Assembly (NCBI GenBank): GCA_003537575.1
Contig: DPRS01000072.1
Coordinates: 38,968 to 84,500 of the forward strand
Direction: 5' to 3'
Origin: Oxalobacteraceae bacterium
GTDB lineage: Bacteria; Pseudomonadota; Gammaproteobacteria; Burkholderiales; Burkholderiaceae_D
Length of the DNA: 45,533 nt
The notes under the pieces are model-generated. The model was not told the origin of the DNA, did not search any database, and was given only the letters and a program-made list of their open reading frames with translations. Positions within the stretch are counted from its first letter, which is position 1. Each line of letters begins with the position of its first letter. A program made the position numbers and the translations under genes. Positions 8,999 to 18,544 of the stretch are shown here, piece after piece.

Positions 8999-9021
8999 CA
9001 TGAAATAAATGCGGTTTCATG
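8999..9021. other. Short inverted repeat in the hydrolase-dctR spacer
   Basis: CATGAAA and TTTCATG are separated by nine bases between the end of dctR and the start of the lipoprotein gene, both minus-strand. No T-run follows, so it is not a standard terminator; it could be an operator for the hydrolase gene 90 bases away. The rest of this 208-base spacer shows nothing I recognise. Confidence 0.25.
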
Positions 9022-9116
9022 ATGCCGCTCAGCTTGCTCGGTAATGCTTTTTGGCAACGCGATATTGTCAAAAACTGGCACGCTCCTGACTCCCGCACGT
9101 TGACCATCAAGCCGCG

Positions 9117-9707
9117 CTATTTCAGCAGGCGTGCCAGCTCCACCGCCGTCTTGACGTTCATCTTGTCGAAAATGTGCGCGCGGTGGACTTCGACGGTGCG
9201 CATGCTGATGCCGAGCTCGTCGGCGATCACCTTGTTCATCTTCCCCGCAAGGATGAGGTCGAGCACTTCGCGCTCGCGCAGCGACAGCGTGGCCAGGCGC
9301 GTATGGACTTCGGCGGCGGCGCCGGCTTCGCGCGAGGCCGCGAGCGCTTCTTCTACACGATCCATCAACTTGTTGTCGTTGAACGGTTTTTCGAAAAAGT
9401 CGAAGGCGCCGCGCTTCAGGGTATCAACCGCCATCGGCACATCGCCGTGGCCGGTGAGAAAAATCACCGGCAGCCGCTGCGTCAGGCCGCGCGAGACCAG
9501 GGTATCGAACAGCACGGCGCCATTCATGTCCGGCATGCGCACGTCGAGCAGCAGGCATTCGCCCTGCGCGTCGAGGTCTTTTCTGGCGTCGAGTGCCGCG
9601 ATGAATGCTGCACCGCTTTCGTAGGCGCTGGTGTCGATCGCCCGCGAACGCGCTAGCCAGGTGAGCGAGTCGCGAATCACCTCTTCGTCGTCAACGATGT
9701 GCAGCAT
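9117..9707 (-). CDS. dctR: DctR-like response regulator (FixJ family)
   Basis: The protein has 196 residues from the ATG preceded by GAGGGGA; a longer frame from 9782 adds an unlikely N-terminus. The receiver domain (about 1-118) has the acidic pair in HIVDDEE, the phospho-acceptor in LLLDVRMPDMNG and the Lys in FEKPF. The C-terminal 60 residues are a LuxR-type HTH (LSLREREVLDLILAGKMNKV). This is the FixJ/DctR class, which activates transcription after phosphorylation by a partner kinase. The neighbouring DctS-like kinase, DctP and DctA make C4-dicarboxylate uptake the likely target. It is 104 bases downstream of dctS and seems to have its own promoter. Confidence 0.88.
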   Translation of the reverse strand: MLHIVDDEEVIRDSLTWLARSRAIDTSAYESGAAFIAALDARKDLDAQGECLLLDVRMPDMNGAVLFDTLVSRGLTQRLPVIFLTGHGDVPMAVDTLKRGAFDFFEKPFNDNKLMDRVEEALAASREAGAAAEVHTRLATLSLREREVLDLILAGKMNKVIADELGISMRTVEVHRAHIFDKMNVKTAVELARLLK

Positions 9708-9726
9708 GCAGTCCCCTCTTGTTTTT

Positions 9727-9756
9727 CGAATCCGTTGCGGATTCGCTCCAATTATA
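9727..9756 (-). promoter_or_regulatory. Putative dctR promoter -10 and overlapping perfect dyad
   Basis: On the minus strand a perfect -10 hexamer TATAAT occupies 9756-9751; no good -35 lies at the right distance. About seven bases beyond it begins a perfect inverted repeat, CGAATCCG, three bases, CGGATTCG (9727-9745), overlapping the expected start of transcription and ending 19 bases before the dctR start codon. It could be an operator or a 5' RNA hairpin. A third small hairpin (ATGCGC-AAA-GCGCAT, 9768-9782) lies upstream. Confidence 0.4.
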
Positions 9757-9811
9757 GTGAACTTGCCATGCGCAAAGCGCATTTCATGCTTCTACCGCAA
9801 GCAGGCATGCG

Positions 9812-11854
9812 TTATTTTTGCTCGATGGTATGCGATTCTCTTGTCGCTTCGGCCAGCGCCGGCAGGGTGAACCGGAAAATCGTGCCGCCGGCCGGGTTTG
9901 GCGCATGAACCAGCGTTCCGCCATGGAATTCCACCGTGGTGCGGCAGATTTTCAGGCCCATGCCCATGCCTTCGGCCTTGGTGGAAAAAAACGGCGAGAA
10001 CAGGCGTTCCGCCACTTCCTCGGGAATGCCGTGGCCCTGGTCGATGACGGAAATGACCACATTGCGCTGCGGTGATTCGGTATCGAGCATGGCAACGATG
10101 CGCAGGATACGGCGCTCCGGCGCGACGTTCTGCATCGCTTCGATCGCATTGCGGGTGAGATTGAGCAAGACCTGCTCCAGCATCACGCGGTCGGCCAGCA
10201 CGCGCGGCAAGCCTGGGTCGATCTGCACCTGCAGATGGACGAAGAACTGGCGCGCCTGCAGTTCCACCAGCGTGATCACGCTTTCAATCAGCGACTGCAC
10301 GGAGAGCGGCTCGCGGCTGGGTTCGCGCCGCTTCACGAAGGTGTGCACGCTGCGGATGATGTTGCCGGCACGCTGCGCCTGAGTGCTGGCCTTTTCCAGG
10401 GCGGGCTTGAGCACTTCCGGATCGAGCTGTTTGCCCTTGGCCGCGCCGCTCTCGATCATGTTGAGCGCACCGGTGGTATAGCTGGAAATGGCCGCCAGCG
10501 GCTGGTTCAGCTCGTGCGCCAGCGTGGAGGCGATTTCCCCCATGGTGGCAAGACGGGCGCTGGCCTCCAGTTTTTCCTGCTGGCGCCGGTTCAGGTCTTC
10601 CACTCTCTCGCGGTCGGAAATGTCCAGCATGGAGCCCATCCAGCCGGTTTGCTTGCCGGTGTCGTCCACCAGCGGCGATTCGAAAATCAGCACCGGAAAG
10701 CGTTCGCCATTGGAGCGCTGGAAAATCGTCTGGTGCTGCGGCGTGACGGTTCCCGCCAGTACCTGCGTGAAGCGCTGTTGGTATTCATCCATCGCCTCCG
10801 GGGCCCAGTAGGGCATGGGCGGCGCCTTGCCGACCAGTTTTTCCTCGGGGATGCCGACCATTTCGCAGAACGCCGGATTGACGTAGGTGATACGCCCTTC
10901 GAGATCGCGCGCGCGCAGGCCAGTCATCAGCGAATTTTCCATCGCCGTGCGGAAGGCGACCTGCCTGCGCAATGCGCCTTCCGCCGCAAGCCGGCGGTTA
11001 ATGTCGCGCCAAAGTGCGATCAGGCTCCAGATCAGGCCGACCGACAACGCAATCACCGATCCGACCAGCAGGTTGGGCAGGAGCGTGGGCTCGCTCTTGA
11101 TACTGTTGGTGCGCAGCGTGACGCTGGCATATGGCAGGTCAAGCGCGCGGCTGTGCGTGTAGACACCGCGCCCCGGACCGCCAGCCGCACGCCTGGCGAT
11201 CACATTGTCGTTGCCGTCGGCCAGCAGGATTTCATTGTCTTGCGCGAACCACCAGGGCACCATTTCTTCCAGAATACTGGCCACGGAATACTGGGCGACC
11301 AGGTTGCCCAGATACTTTTCGCCAACATACAGCGGCACGTGATAATCCATCAACATCGGCTCGTTCAGGCCGGATGGCGCTGCCGGCTGGCTGTATTGCG
11401 GTGTCCTGGTGGCGCGGGCGCGTTCGGCCGTGACGCGCGAACTGGCGGACAAATCGTTGATCGAAATCTGCGCTTCGTCGGTGGAGGCGACGCTCCGCCC
11501 TTGCGGACCCAGCCAGATGATGCGGCTCAGTTCGCGATTGTTGCGGGTCAGGACCGTCATCCGGTCCTGCAGGCGTTTGCCGGACAGGCCGCCGCCGCTG
11601 ATCTCATTGCCGATCAGGCGGATGCTGTCTTCGTCGCGCTCCAGCTGGAAGCGGATAGTCTGTTCGACCCACAGCGTGTCGGCGATCAGCTTTTCCTGTC
11701 GCTCGGTCGCTTCCATCTGCTGCGCCTGCCAGGGCAGCCACAACATGGTCGACAGGAATAGCAGTACCAGCAGCATCGGCACCAGCCAATGCCATACCCG
11801 CCTGCGACCGGGAATGCCGAAAGTGAACAGCGTGTCGAGTTGTTTATTGAGCAT
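9812..11854 (-). CDS. dctS: DctS-like C4-dicarboxylate sensor histidine kinase
   Basis: The protein has 680 residues. A membrane helix (about 22-43), a periplasmic sensor region (about 44-265, double-Cache-like, containing DYHVPLYVGEKYLGNLVAQY) and a second helix (about 266-290) are followed by a PAS domain (about 310-430) ending in GWMGSMLDISDRE. Next come the dimerisation helix with LAHELNQPLAAI (phospho-His) and an ATPase domain with NLTRNAIEAM, VIDQGHGIPEE and GMGMGLKI. This order is that of DctS/DctB-type kinases that sense succinate, fumarate or malate. It should phosphorylate the FixJ-type regulator encoded next. It is divergent from dctP, with a 153-base shared control region. Confidence 0.87.
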   Translation of the reverse strand: MLNKQLDTLFTFGIPGRRRVWHWLVPMLLVLLFLSTMLWLPWQAQQMEATERQEKLIADTLWVEQTIRFQLERDEDSIRLIGNEISGGGLSGKRLQDRMTVLTRNNRELSRIIWLGPQGRSVASTDEAQISINDLSASSRVTAERARATRTPQYSQPAAPSGLNEPMLMDYHVPLYVGEKYLGNLVAQYSVASILEEMVPWWFAQDNEILLADGNDNVIARRAAGGPGRGVYTHSRALDLPYASVTLRTNSIKSEPTLLPNLLVGSVIALSVGLIWSLIALWRDINRRLAAEGALRRQVAFRTAMENSLMTGLRARDLEGRITYVNPAFCEMVGIPEEKLVGKAPPMPYWAPEAMDEYQQRFTQVLAGTVTPQHQTIFQRSNGERFPVLIFESPLVDDTGKQTGWMGSMLDISDRERVEDLNRRQQEKLEASARLATMGEIASTLAHELNQPLAAISSYTTGALNMIESGAAKGKQLDPEVLKPALEKASTQAQRAGNIIRSVHTFVKRREPSREPLSVQSLIESVITLVELQARQFFVHLQVQIDPGLPRVLADRVMLEQVLLNLTRNAIEAMQNVAPERRILRIVAMLDTESPQRNVVISVIDQGHGIPEEVAERLFSPFFSTKAEGMGMGLKICRTTVEFHGGTLVHAPNPAGGTIFRFTLPALAEATRESHTIEQK

Positions 11855-12007
11855 GATGAGCGCTGCCGTAACGGCGTCAGCCGCCAGTATAGCCGAGTGT
11901 CAAGCACTGTTCCGCGGGCACGGCATTGTGGTTATCCACAGTTGTGATGCCCGTTGAGAGCGATGAAAATGGCAGCATCAGAAGTCTATCTCGAGCCTGG
12001 CCACCCC

Positions 12008-13015
12008 ATGAAACTCGTTGCATCGTTACTCGCGTTCGCCGCCGCGATTGCTGGCGGCGGCGCCCATGCGCAAGCGCCGGCGCCGATCGTCATCAAGTTC
12101 AGCCATGTCGTTACCGCCGACGCTCCCAAGGGCAAGGCAGCTGAGCGCTTCAAGCAACTGGCGGAAAAGGCCACGGGCGGCCGCGTCCACATCGATGTGT
12201 ATCCGAACAGCCAGCTCTACAAAGACAAGGAAGAGCTGGAAGCGCTGCAATTGGGCGCCGTGCAGATGCTGGCGCCATCGCTGGCCAAGTTCGGGCCGCT
12301 CGGCGTGCGCGAGTTCGAGGTTTTCGACCTGCCGTTTATCTTTCCGACTCAGGAAGCGCTCTATCGCATTACCGAAGGGCCGATCGGCCGTCGTTTGCTG
12401 AAGAAGCTGGAAACCAAGGGCATCACCGGCCTGACGTTCTGGCACAACGGCTTCAAGGTCATGTCGGCCAACAGGCCGATGCACACGCCGGCCGACTTCA
12501 AGGGTTTGAAGATGCGCATTCAGCAGTCGACAGTGCTGGATGCGCAAATGCGCGCGCTGGGCGCGAGCCCGCAAGCCTTGTCTTTCAGCGAGGTCAACCA
12601 GGCCCTGCGCAGCGGTGTAGTCGATGGCGCCGAAACCCTGCCATCCAATTTTCATACGCAGCACATGCATGAATTACAACGCCATCTGACCGTATCCAAC
12701 CATGGCTACCTCGGCTATGCAGTCATCGTGAACAAGAAGTTCTGGGATGGCTTGCCGACCGAGATACGGAATGCGCTGCAGGGCGCGATGATCGAGGCGA
12801 CCAGATACGGCAATGCGATCGCGCAGAAGGAGAATGAAGAGGCCTTGGAAGCGATCAGGAAATCCGGCAAGACTGCCGTCCATGTTCTGTCGGAGCCGGA
12901 AATGGCGGAATGGCGCAAAGCCCTGCTTCCGGTACATAGGGAAATGGGGGATCGCATCGGCAAGGATTTGATCGTCAAGGTATATCGGGAGGCGAACGCG
13001 GTTCCTTCCCGATAA
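12008..13015 (+). CDS. dctP: TRAP-type C4-dicarboxylate binding protein DctP (orphan)
   Basis: The protein has 335 residues. The signal peptide MKLVASLLAFAAAIAGGGAHA is followed by a mature domain with IKFSHVVTADAPKGKAAERF, LPFIFPTQEALYR and GLKMRIQQS; the Arg in the last motif is the family's carboxylate-binding residue. All are hallmarks of DctP-type TRAP solute receptors. I chose the ATG that begins the signal peptide; the open frame extends 54 bases further. TRAP receptors normally need the DctQ and DctM membrane subunits, but the next gene is dctA and no QM genes occur in the window. It may hand ligand to a distant DctQM, to DctS as a co-sensor, or to DctA. The family is certain; the partner is not. 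Confidence 0.9.
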   Translation: MKLVASLLAFAAAIAGGGAHAQAPAPIVIKFSHVVTADAPKGKAAERFKQLAEKATGGRVHIDVYPNSQLYKDKEELEALQLGAVQMLAPSLAKFGPLGVREFEVFDLPFIFPTQEALYRITEGPIGRRLLKKLETKGITGLTFWHNGFKVMSANRPMHTPADFKGLKMRIQQSTVLDAQMRALGASPQALSFSEVNQALRSGVVDGAETLPSNFHTQHMHELQRHLTVSNHGYLGYAVIVNKKFWDGLPTEIRNALQGAMIEATRYGNAIAQKENEEALEAIRKSGKTAVHVLSEPEMAEWRKALLPVHREMGDRIGKDLIVKVYREANAVPSR

Positions 13016-13152
13016 GCAAAAAACCGCACAGTTTGCGGCGCACGCTGCTGCTGGCGGCACTGGTGATGATGGTGATGATGGCGGATGGACTCACGCGCAC
13101 CTAATCCTTGTTTTTAATACCCGCGAGCTATTACTTACACCTTTCCTCAATA

Positions 13153-13189
13153 TTTGTCCGCCAAACGCAGAAACTGTGTGCCGGACAAA
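13153..13189 (+). promoter_or_regulatory. Inverted repeat upstream of dctA, putative activator site
   Basis: TTTGTCCG (13153-13160) and CGGACAAA (13182-13189) are perfect inverted copies whose centres are 29 bases apart, close to three helical turns. They lie 67-103 bases before the dctA ATG. Flanking bases extend the similarity imperfectly. This is a plausible site for DctR or another dimeric activator; no consensus is available to test it. Confidence 0.4.
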
Positions 13190-13255
13190 CATTTGGAACG
13201 TATTAACACCATTTTTTTCAAATAGTTTCATAACTAATCCTAGAGGCGACACATC

Positions 13256-14650
13256 ATGCAGCATCCACAATCACTACCAGCATCCCCACCGGAAGCCAAA
13301 ACGCAGCAAAACAGACCGTTCTACCGTTCTCTCTACTTCCAGGTCATCGTCGCCATTGTCATCGGCATTTTGCTTGGTCATTTCTATCCCGAAACCGGCG
13401 CGGCGATGAAGCCGCTGGGCGATGGCTTCATCAAGCTGATCAAGATGATCATCGCGCCGATCATTTTCTGTACCGTGGTGATCGGCATCGCCGGTATGGA
13501 AGACATGAAAAAGGTCGGCAAGACCGGCGGCCTGGCCTTGCTGTATTTTGAAGTGGTGAGCACGCTGGCGCTGATCATCGGTCTCGTCATCGTCAACCTG
13601 GTGCAGCCGGGCGCCGGCATGCACATCGATCCCACCTCGCTGGATACCAAGAGTCTTGCCGCCTATACGGATCCGAGCAAGATGGAAAGCACCACCGAGT
13701 TTTTCCTGAACATCATTCCCTCCAGCGTGGTGGATGCCTTCGCCAAGGGCAATATCCTGCAGGTGCTGCTGTTCTCCATTCTGTTCGGTTTTGCCCTGCA
13801 CCACTTCGGCGGCCGCAACAACATGGTGTTCCATTTCATCGAGAAAATCGGCTCCGTCCTGTTCGGCATCGTTGGCATCATCATGAAGGTCGCGCCAATC
13901 GGCGCCTTCGGCGCCATGGCTTTTACCATTGGCAAATACGGCGTCCAATCGCTGATGTCGCTCGGCATGCTGATGGGAACCTTTTACGCGACTTGCCTGT
14001 TCTTCATCTTCGGCGTGCTGGGCGCCATCGCGCGCGTGCACGGCTTCAATGTCTGGAAGCTGATCAAGTACATCAAGGAAGAACTGTTCATCGTGCTGGG
14101 CACCTCGTCGTCGGAATCGGTGCTGCCTCGCATCATGGCCAAACTGGAAAACCTCGGCGCGAAAAAATCCGTGGTCGGCCTGGTCGTGCCCACCGGTTAT
14201 TCCTTCAACCTGGACGGCACCTCGATCTACCTGACGCTGGCGGCCATGTTCATCGCCCAGGCCACCGATACGCCAATGACGCTGACGCAGCAACTCACCT
14301 TGCTGGCAGTATTGCTGGTGACATCCAAGGGTGCGGCCGGCGTGACCGGCAGCGGCTTCATCGTACTGGCCGCCACCCTGTCGGCGGTCGGCGGCGTGCC
14401 GGTGGCGGGTCTTGCGCTGATTCTCGGCATCGACCGCTTCATGTCGGAAGCGCGCGCGCTGACCAATCTGATCGGCAACAGCGTGGCAACCCTGGTGGTG
14501 GCGAAGTGGACCGGCGACCTCGATAGCGAACGCATGCGCGCCCACCTCAATCGGGAAACCGACGAAGAGGCGGATGCTCCCGAGGGCATCGTCGCTGAAG
14601 AAATGGAAAAGGACGAAGTCCGGGACCGAAAAGACGCGTTCCAGTCATAA
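13256..14650 (+). CDS. dctA: C4-dicarboxylate:cation symporter DctA
   Basis: This 464-residue member of the DAACS (glutamate/dicarboxylate symporter) family imports succinate, fumarate and malate across the inner membrane. Visible signatures are the serine-rich hairpin GTSSSESVLPR, the TGYSFNLDGTSIYLTLA motif with the substrate/cation-binding NLDGT, and the final SKGAAGVTGSGFIVLAATL and NLIGNSVATLVVAKW segments. Eight or so membrane helices are evident and the length is normal. A Shine-Dalgarno GAGGCG precedes the ATG. It sits 240 bases after dctP, beyond the inverted repeat at 13153-13189, so it probably has its own promoter. A strong terminator follows. DctSR control is inferred from position. 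Confidence 0.95.
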   Translation: MQHPQSLPASPPEAKTQQNRPFYRSLYFQVIVAIVIGILLGHFYPETGAAMKPLGDGFIKLIKMIIAPIIFCTVVIGIAGMEDMKKVGKTGGLALLYFEVVSTLALIIGLVIVNLVQPGAGMHIDPTSLDTKSLAAYTDPSKMESTTEFFLNIIPSSVVDAFAKGNILQVLLFSILFGFALHHFGGRNNMVFHFIEKIGSVLFGIVGIIMKVAPIGAFGAMAFTIGKYGVQSLMSLGMLMGTFYATCLFFIFGVLGAIARVHGFNVWKLIKYIKEELFIVLGTSSSESVLPRIMAKLENLGAKKSVVGLVVPTGYSFNLDGTSIYLTLAAMFIAQATDTPMTLTQQLTLLAVLLVTSKGAAGVTGSGFIVLAATLSAVGGVPVAGLALILGIDRFMSEARALTNLIGNSVATLVVAKWTGDLDSERMRAHLNRETDEEADAPEGIVAEEMEKDEVRDRKDAFQS

Positions 14651-14699
14651 GCGGCTTGAAGCGGCTTGATTGCCGCCGACAGCTTGTTCCTGTTCTTGC

Positions 14700-14737
14700 A
14701 CTGCCGCGCCGGTCAATCCGCGCGGCAGTTTCTTTTT
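14700..14737 (+). terminator. Rho-independent terminator after dctA
   Basis: A perfect 10-bp stem ACTGCCGCGC/GCGCGGCAGT with a 10-base loop is followed by TTTCTTTTTT. It lies 50 bases after the dctA stop and separates it from the rarD-like gene. Confidence 0.85.
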
Positions 14738-14823
14738 TGACATTCCCTCTTTGCCGGGTCAGTCGCTTTCGGCAATGATGCGATAATGGCTTCCCCCGCT
14801 TGTCGCGGATTCCCTTTCCTTTC

Positions 14824-15708
14824 ATGAATTCCGGCCTTTTATATGCTGCCGCAGCCTATACGGTGTGGGGCTTGTTTCCGATGTACTTCAAGGCGCTGCA
14901 AAGCGTACCGCCCTTGCAGATTCTGATGCATCGCGTAGTGTGGTCGCTGCTATTTCTGGCCATCGTGCTGACGGCGCGCCAGCACTGGAGCTGGCTGGGC
15001 CGCGCGCTGCGCGACCGCAAAATTCTCGGCGGCTTCGCCCTCAGCGCGCTGCTGCTGTCGCTGAACTGGTTCGTGTATATCTGGGCGGTCAACCAGGGGC
15101 GCGTGGTCGATGCCAGCCTGGGTTATTTCATTACGCCGCTGGTCAATGTCATGCTCGGCTTTGTCTTGCTGGGCGAGCGCCTGCGGCCGATCCAGTGGAG
15201 CGCTGTTGGCCTGGCGGCGGCCGGCGTGGCCTGGCTGGCCTGGCAAAGCGGCGGCCTGCCGTGGGTTGCGCTGCTGCTGGCCGCCACCTTCGGCGCCTAC
15301 GGCTTGTTGCGCAAGACCGCACGTCTCGGCGCGATGGAAGGATTGACGCTGGAAACGCTGCTCATGTTTCCGGCGGCATGTGCCTACCTTGCCTGGCAAG
15401 GCAGCGTGGGCAACAATGCCTTCAGCGGCGCGCCGCTATCCACGCAACTGTTGCTGGCCGCGGCCGGGCCAATTACCGCCATTCCCCTGCTGATGTTCGC
15501 CGCCGGCGCGCGCCGCATTCCCATGTCCTTGCTGGGACTGTTGCAATACATTGCGCCCAGCCTGCAATTCCTGCTGGGAGTGGCGCTTTACCACGAGCCT
15601 TTCGGCGGCGCCCGGCTGGTGGGCTTTGCCCTGATCTGGGGCGGCCTGGCGGTATATTCGTTCGAAGGCCTATGGCGCAACTGGGCAGGCAAGGCGCTCG
15701 CCGGTTGA
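14824..15708 (+). CDS. rarD: EamA/RarD-type membrane transporter
   Basis: The protein has 294 residues with about ten membrane helices in two EamA repeats. The N-terminus YTVWGLFPMYFKAL, then ILMHRVVWSLLFL, LNWFVYIWAVNQGRVVDASL and GYFITPLVNVMLGFVLLGE are characteristic of RarD, a branch of the drug/metabolite transporter superfamily with an uncharacterised substrate. The ATG at 14824 begins the first helix; an upstream in-frame TTG at 14800 is also possible. It stands alone between two terminators. The family is sure; the substrate is unknown. Confidence 0.9.
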   Translation: MNSGLLYAAAAYTVWGLFPMYFKALQSVPPLQILMHRVVWSLLFLAIVLTARQHWSWLGRALRDRKILGGFALSALLLSLNWFVYIWAVNQGRVVDASLGYFITPLVNVMLGFVLLGERLRPIQWSAVGLAAAGVAWLAWQSGGLPWVALLLAATFGAYGLLRKTARLGAMEGLTLETLLMFPAACAYLAWQGSVGNNAFSGAPLSTQLLLAAAGPITAIPLLMFAAGARRIPMSLLGLLQYIAPSLQFLLGVALYHEPFGGARLVGFALIWGGLAVYSFEGLWRNWAGKALAG

Positions 15709-15720
15709 TGGCCCCAATGA

Positions 15721-15748
15721 AAAGAGCCGGCCTTGCGGCCGGCTCTTT
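15721..15748. terminator. Bidirectional terminator between rarD and ompW
   Basis: A perfect 12-bp stem AAAGAGCCGGCC/GGCCGGCTCTTT with loop TTGC lies between two convergent genes. The A-rich and T-rich ends of the stem give a U-rich 3' end in either direction. Confidence 0.88.
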
Positions 15749-15778
15749 TACATCTTTAGCTGTCTCGGAACAGTTTTA

Positions 15779-16390
15779 TCAGAACCGGTAACCGACGCCG
15801 ACGCCAACCAGCAGCGGATCGACTTTCACGCGGCTGATCTTGGTGCCGCCCGAAACCACATCGCTACGGATCTGCACTTTCTTGATGTCGAAGTTGAGCG
15901 ACCAGTTCTTATCGAGCTTGTAATCGACGCCGGCTTGCAGGGCGAAGCCGAAGCTGTTGTTTTCCAGATCAACGGTGTTATTGAGCAGCTTGACGCTGGA
16001 AATGCGGGTGTAGTTGACACCGGCGCCGACGTACGGGCTGAACGTCGCATTGGGAGTGAAGTGGTATTGCACGGTCAGTGTCGGCGGCAGGTGCTTGAAG
16101 CTGCCGAGACGGGTACCGTTCAGGTGGACATCATGCTTTTGCGGATAGGTCAGGATCAGTTCAGCCGCAATATTCGGCGTGAAGAAATACGAAATATCGA
16201 TTTCCGGAATGGTCTTGTTGCTGACGGTGATGGCGTTTTCGCCGGCCAGACCCGGAATCGCCGCAGATTTATCTGCCGGATCGATATGCACGGCGCGCAC
16301 GCGGACTTGCCACGGACTTTGCTGGGCCATTGCCTCGCCAGCGAGCATTCCCATTGCGGAAAGAGCAAGAACGATTGCAGTCTTTTTCAT
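15779..16390 (-). CDS. ompW: OmpW family outer-membrane protein
   Basis: The protein has 203 residues with a Sec signal peptide (about 1-22, ending AMA) and alternating beta-strand pattern. SPWQVRVRAVHIDP near the mature start, TVQYHFTP, SPYVGAGVNYT, VDYKLDKNWSLNFDIKKV and a C-terminal aromatic (GVGVGYRF) are typical of OmpW, an eight-stranded beta-barrel. OmpW proteins form a hydrophobic channel in the outer membrane. In enterobacteria ompW is induced by FNR under low oxygen, and here a perfect FNR box lies upstream. A ribosome site AAGGAAG precedes the ATG. A 12-bp palindrome CTAATTAATTAG lies in the leader (16406-16417). Confidence 0.93.
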   Translation of the reverse strand: MKKTAIVLALSAMGMLAGEAMAQQSPWQVRVRAVHIDPADKSAAIPGLAGENAITVSNKTIPEIDISYFFTPNIAAELILTYPQKHDVHLNGTRLGSFKHLPPTLTVQYHFTPNATFSPYVGAGVNYTRISSVKLLNNTVDLENNSFGFALQAGVDYKLDKNWSLNFDIKKVQIRSDVVSGGTKISRVKVDPLLVGVGVGYRF

Positions 16391-16438
16391 GATGCTTCCT
16401 TTTCTCTAATTAATTAGTAATCTCAACAACATGAAAGG

Positions 16439-16480
16439 AAGATAGTGTTCCGGCCAAGGATTTCACTTGATTCAGATCAA
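16439..16480 (-). promoter_or_regulatory. FNR/Anr box with class II promoter geometry for ompW
   Basis: TTGATTCAGATCAA (16467-16480) matches the FNR consensus TTGATnnnnATCAA exactly. On the minus strand a -10-like TATCTT lies at 16444-16439, which would place the box near -41 from the predicted start of ompW transcription: the class II activator position. A wider repeat ATTTCAC/GTGAAAT (16460-16466 and 16491-16497) brackets the box. The site is also about 100 bases before the ettA start codon. Confidence 0.75.
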
Positions 16481-16572
16481 TCTTGACCTAGTGAAATACT
16501 AGGGTTTTCTCTCGGGATGCAGATAGGGTATGCTTGCACTCTTCATTTCTGCAGTCATTCCCGGTATCTATA

Positions 16573-18240
<1,668 letters not shown>

Positions 18241-18271
18241 GCGAAGGCTGCCGCATGGGCAGCCGAACCAT

Positions 18272-18299
18272 GGGGCGCATTGCGATGTGCCCCTTTTTT
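18272..18299 (+). terminator. Rho-independent terminator after ettA
   Basis: GGGGCGCAT-TGCG-ATGTGCCCC forms a stem with one G-T wobble, followed by six T. It begins about 30 bases after the ettA stop and abuts the stop of the convergent small gene. A second hairpin without T-run (GGCTGCC/GGCAGCC, 18246-18264) precedes it. Confidence 0.8.
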
Positions 18300-18301
18300 A
18301 A

Positions 18302-18535
18302 TCAATCCACGACGCCCTGCGCGCGCAGCCACTGCACCAGTTGCTGCAAGCCTGCCTGGTTGATGGTGATCTCGCTCGATACGAGATCCTGCCCGCCGGT
18401 GTCTTCCCGAATCTGGATAGCGACCGAAGAATCGCTTTCCGGGTGCAGAGTCACCACCAGCTTTTCACTGCCGATTGCAGTGGCGTTCTGGATCACGGCC
18501 TGGCCGGAATCCGATGTCTGGAATGTGGTTTGCAT
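18302..18535 (-). CDS. Small hypothetical protein
   Basis: This 77-residue acidic protein has no signal or membrane segment. It contains SEKLVVTLHPESDSSVAIQI, and its last 25 residues (SEITINQAGLQQLVQWLRAQ) look like a helix. I do not recognise a family. An AGGAGG-like ribosome site lies before the ATG, just after the upstream small gene on the same strand (nine bases away), so the two form a pair. Codon usage matches the surroundings, which favours a real gene. Confidence 0.65.
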   Translation of the reverse strand: MQTTFQTSDSGQAVIQNATAIGSEKLVVTLHPESDSSVAIQIREDTGGQDLVSSEITINQAGLQQLVQWLRAQGVVD

Positions 18536-18544
18536 CGTAGCCTC

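Noticed and set aside
9076..9092. TGGCACG with a sigma-54-like look downstream of dctR
   Set aside because: The -12 GC element is absent at the required distance from the GG, and no start codon is served.
11932..11940. TTATCCACA, an exact DnaA-box match in the dctS/dctP spacer
   Set aside because: A single box without clustering, AT-rich unwinding element or dnaA/dnaN genes nearby; expected by chance. It overlaps a small TGTGG/CCACA hairpin.
13033..13104. Short hydrophobic frame (LLLAALVMMVMM) after dctP that might be a DctQ remnant
   Set aside because: No normal start or ribosome site, no similarity to DctQ, and only about 24 codons; probably a chance frame.
13274..14545. Long open frame antisense to dctA (423 codons), and similar ones antisense to the DUF4129 and Cache-CheW genes
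   Set aside because: These are shadows of high-GC codon usage on the true strand; their compositions (His, Gln, Asp-rich) are not protein-like.
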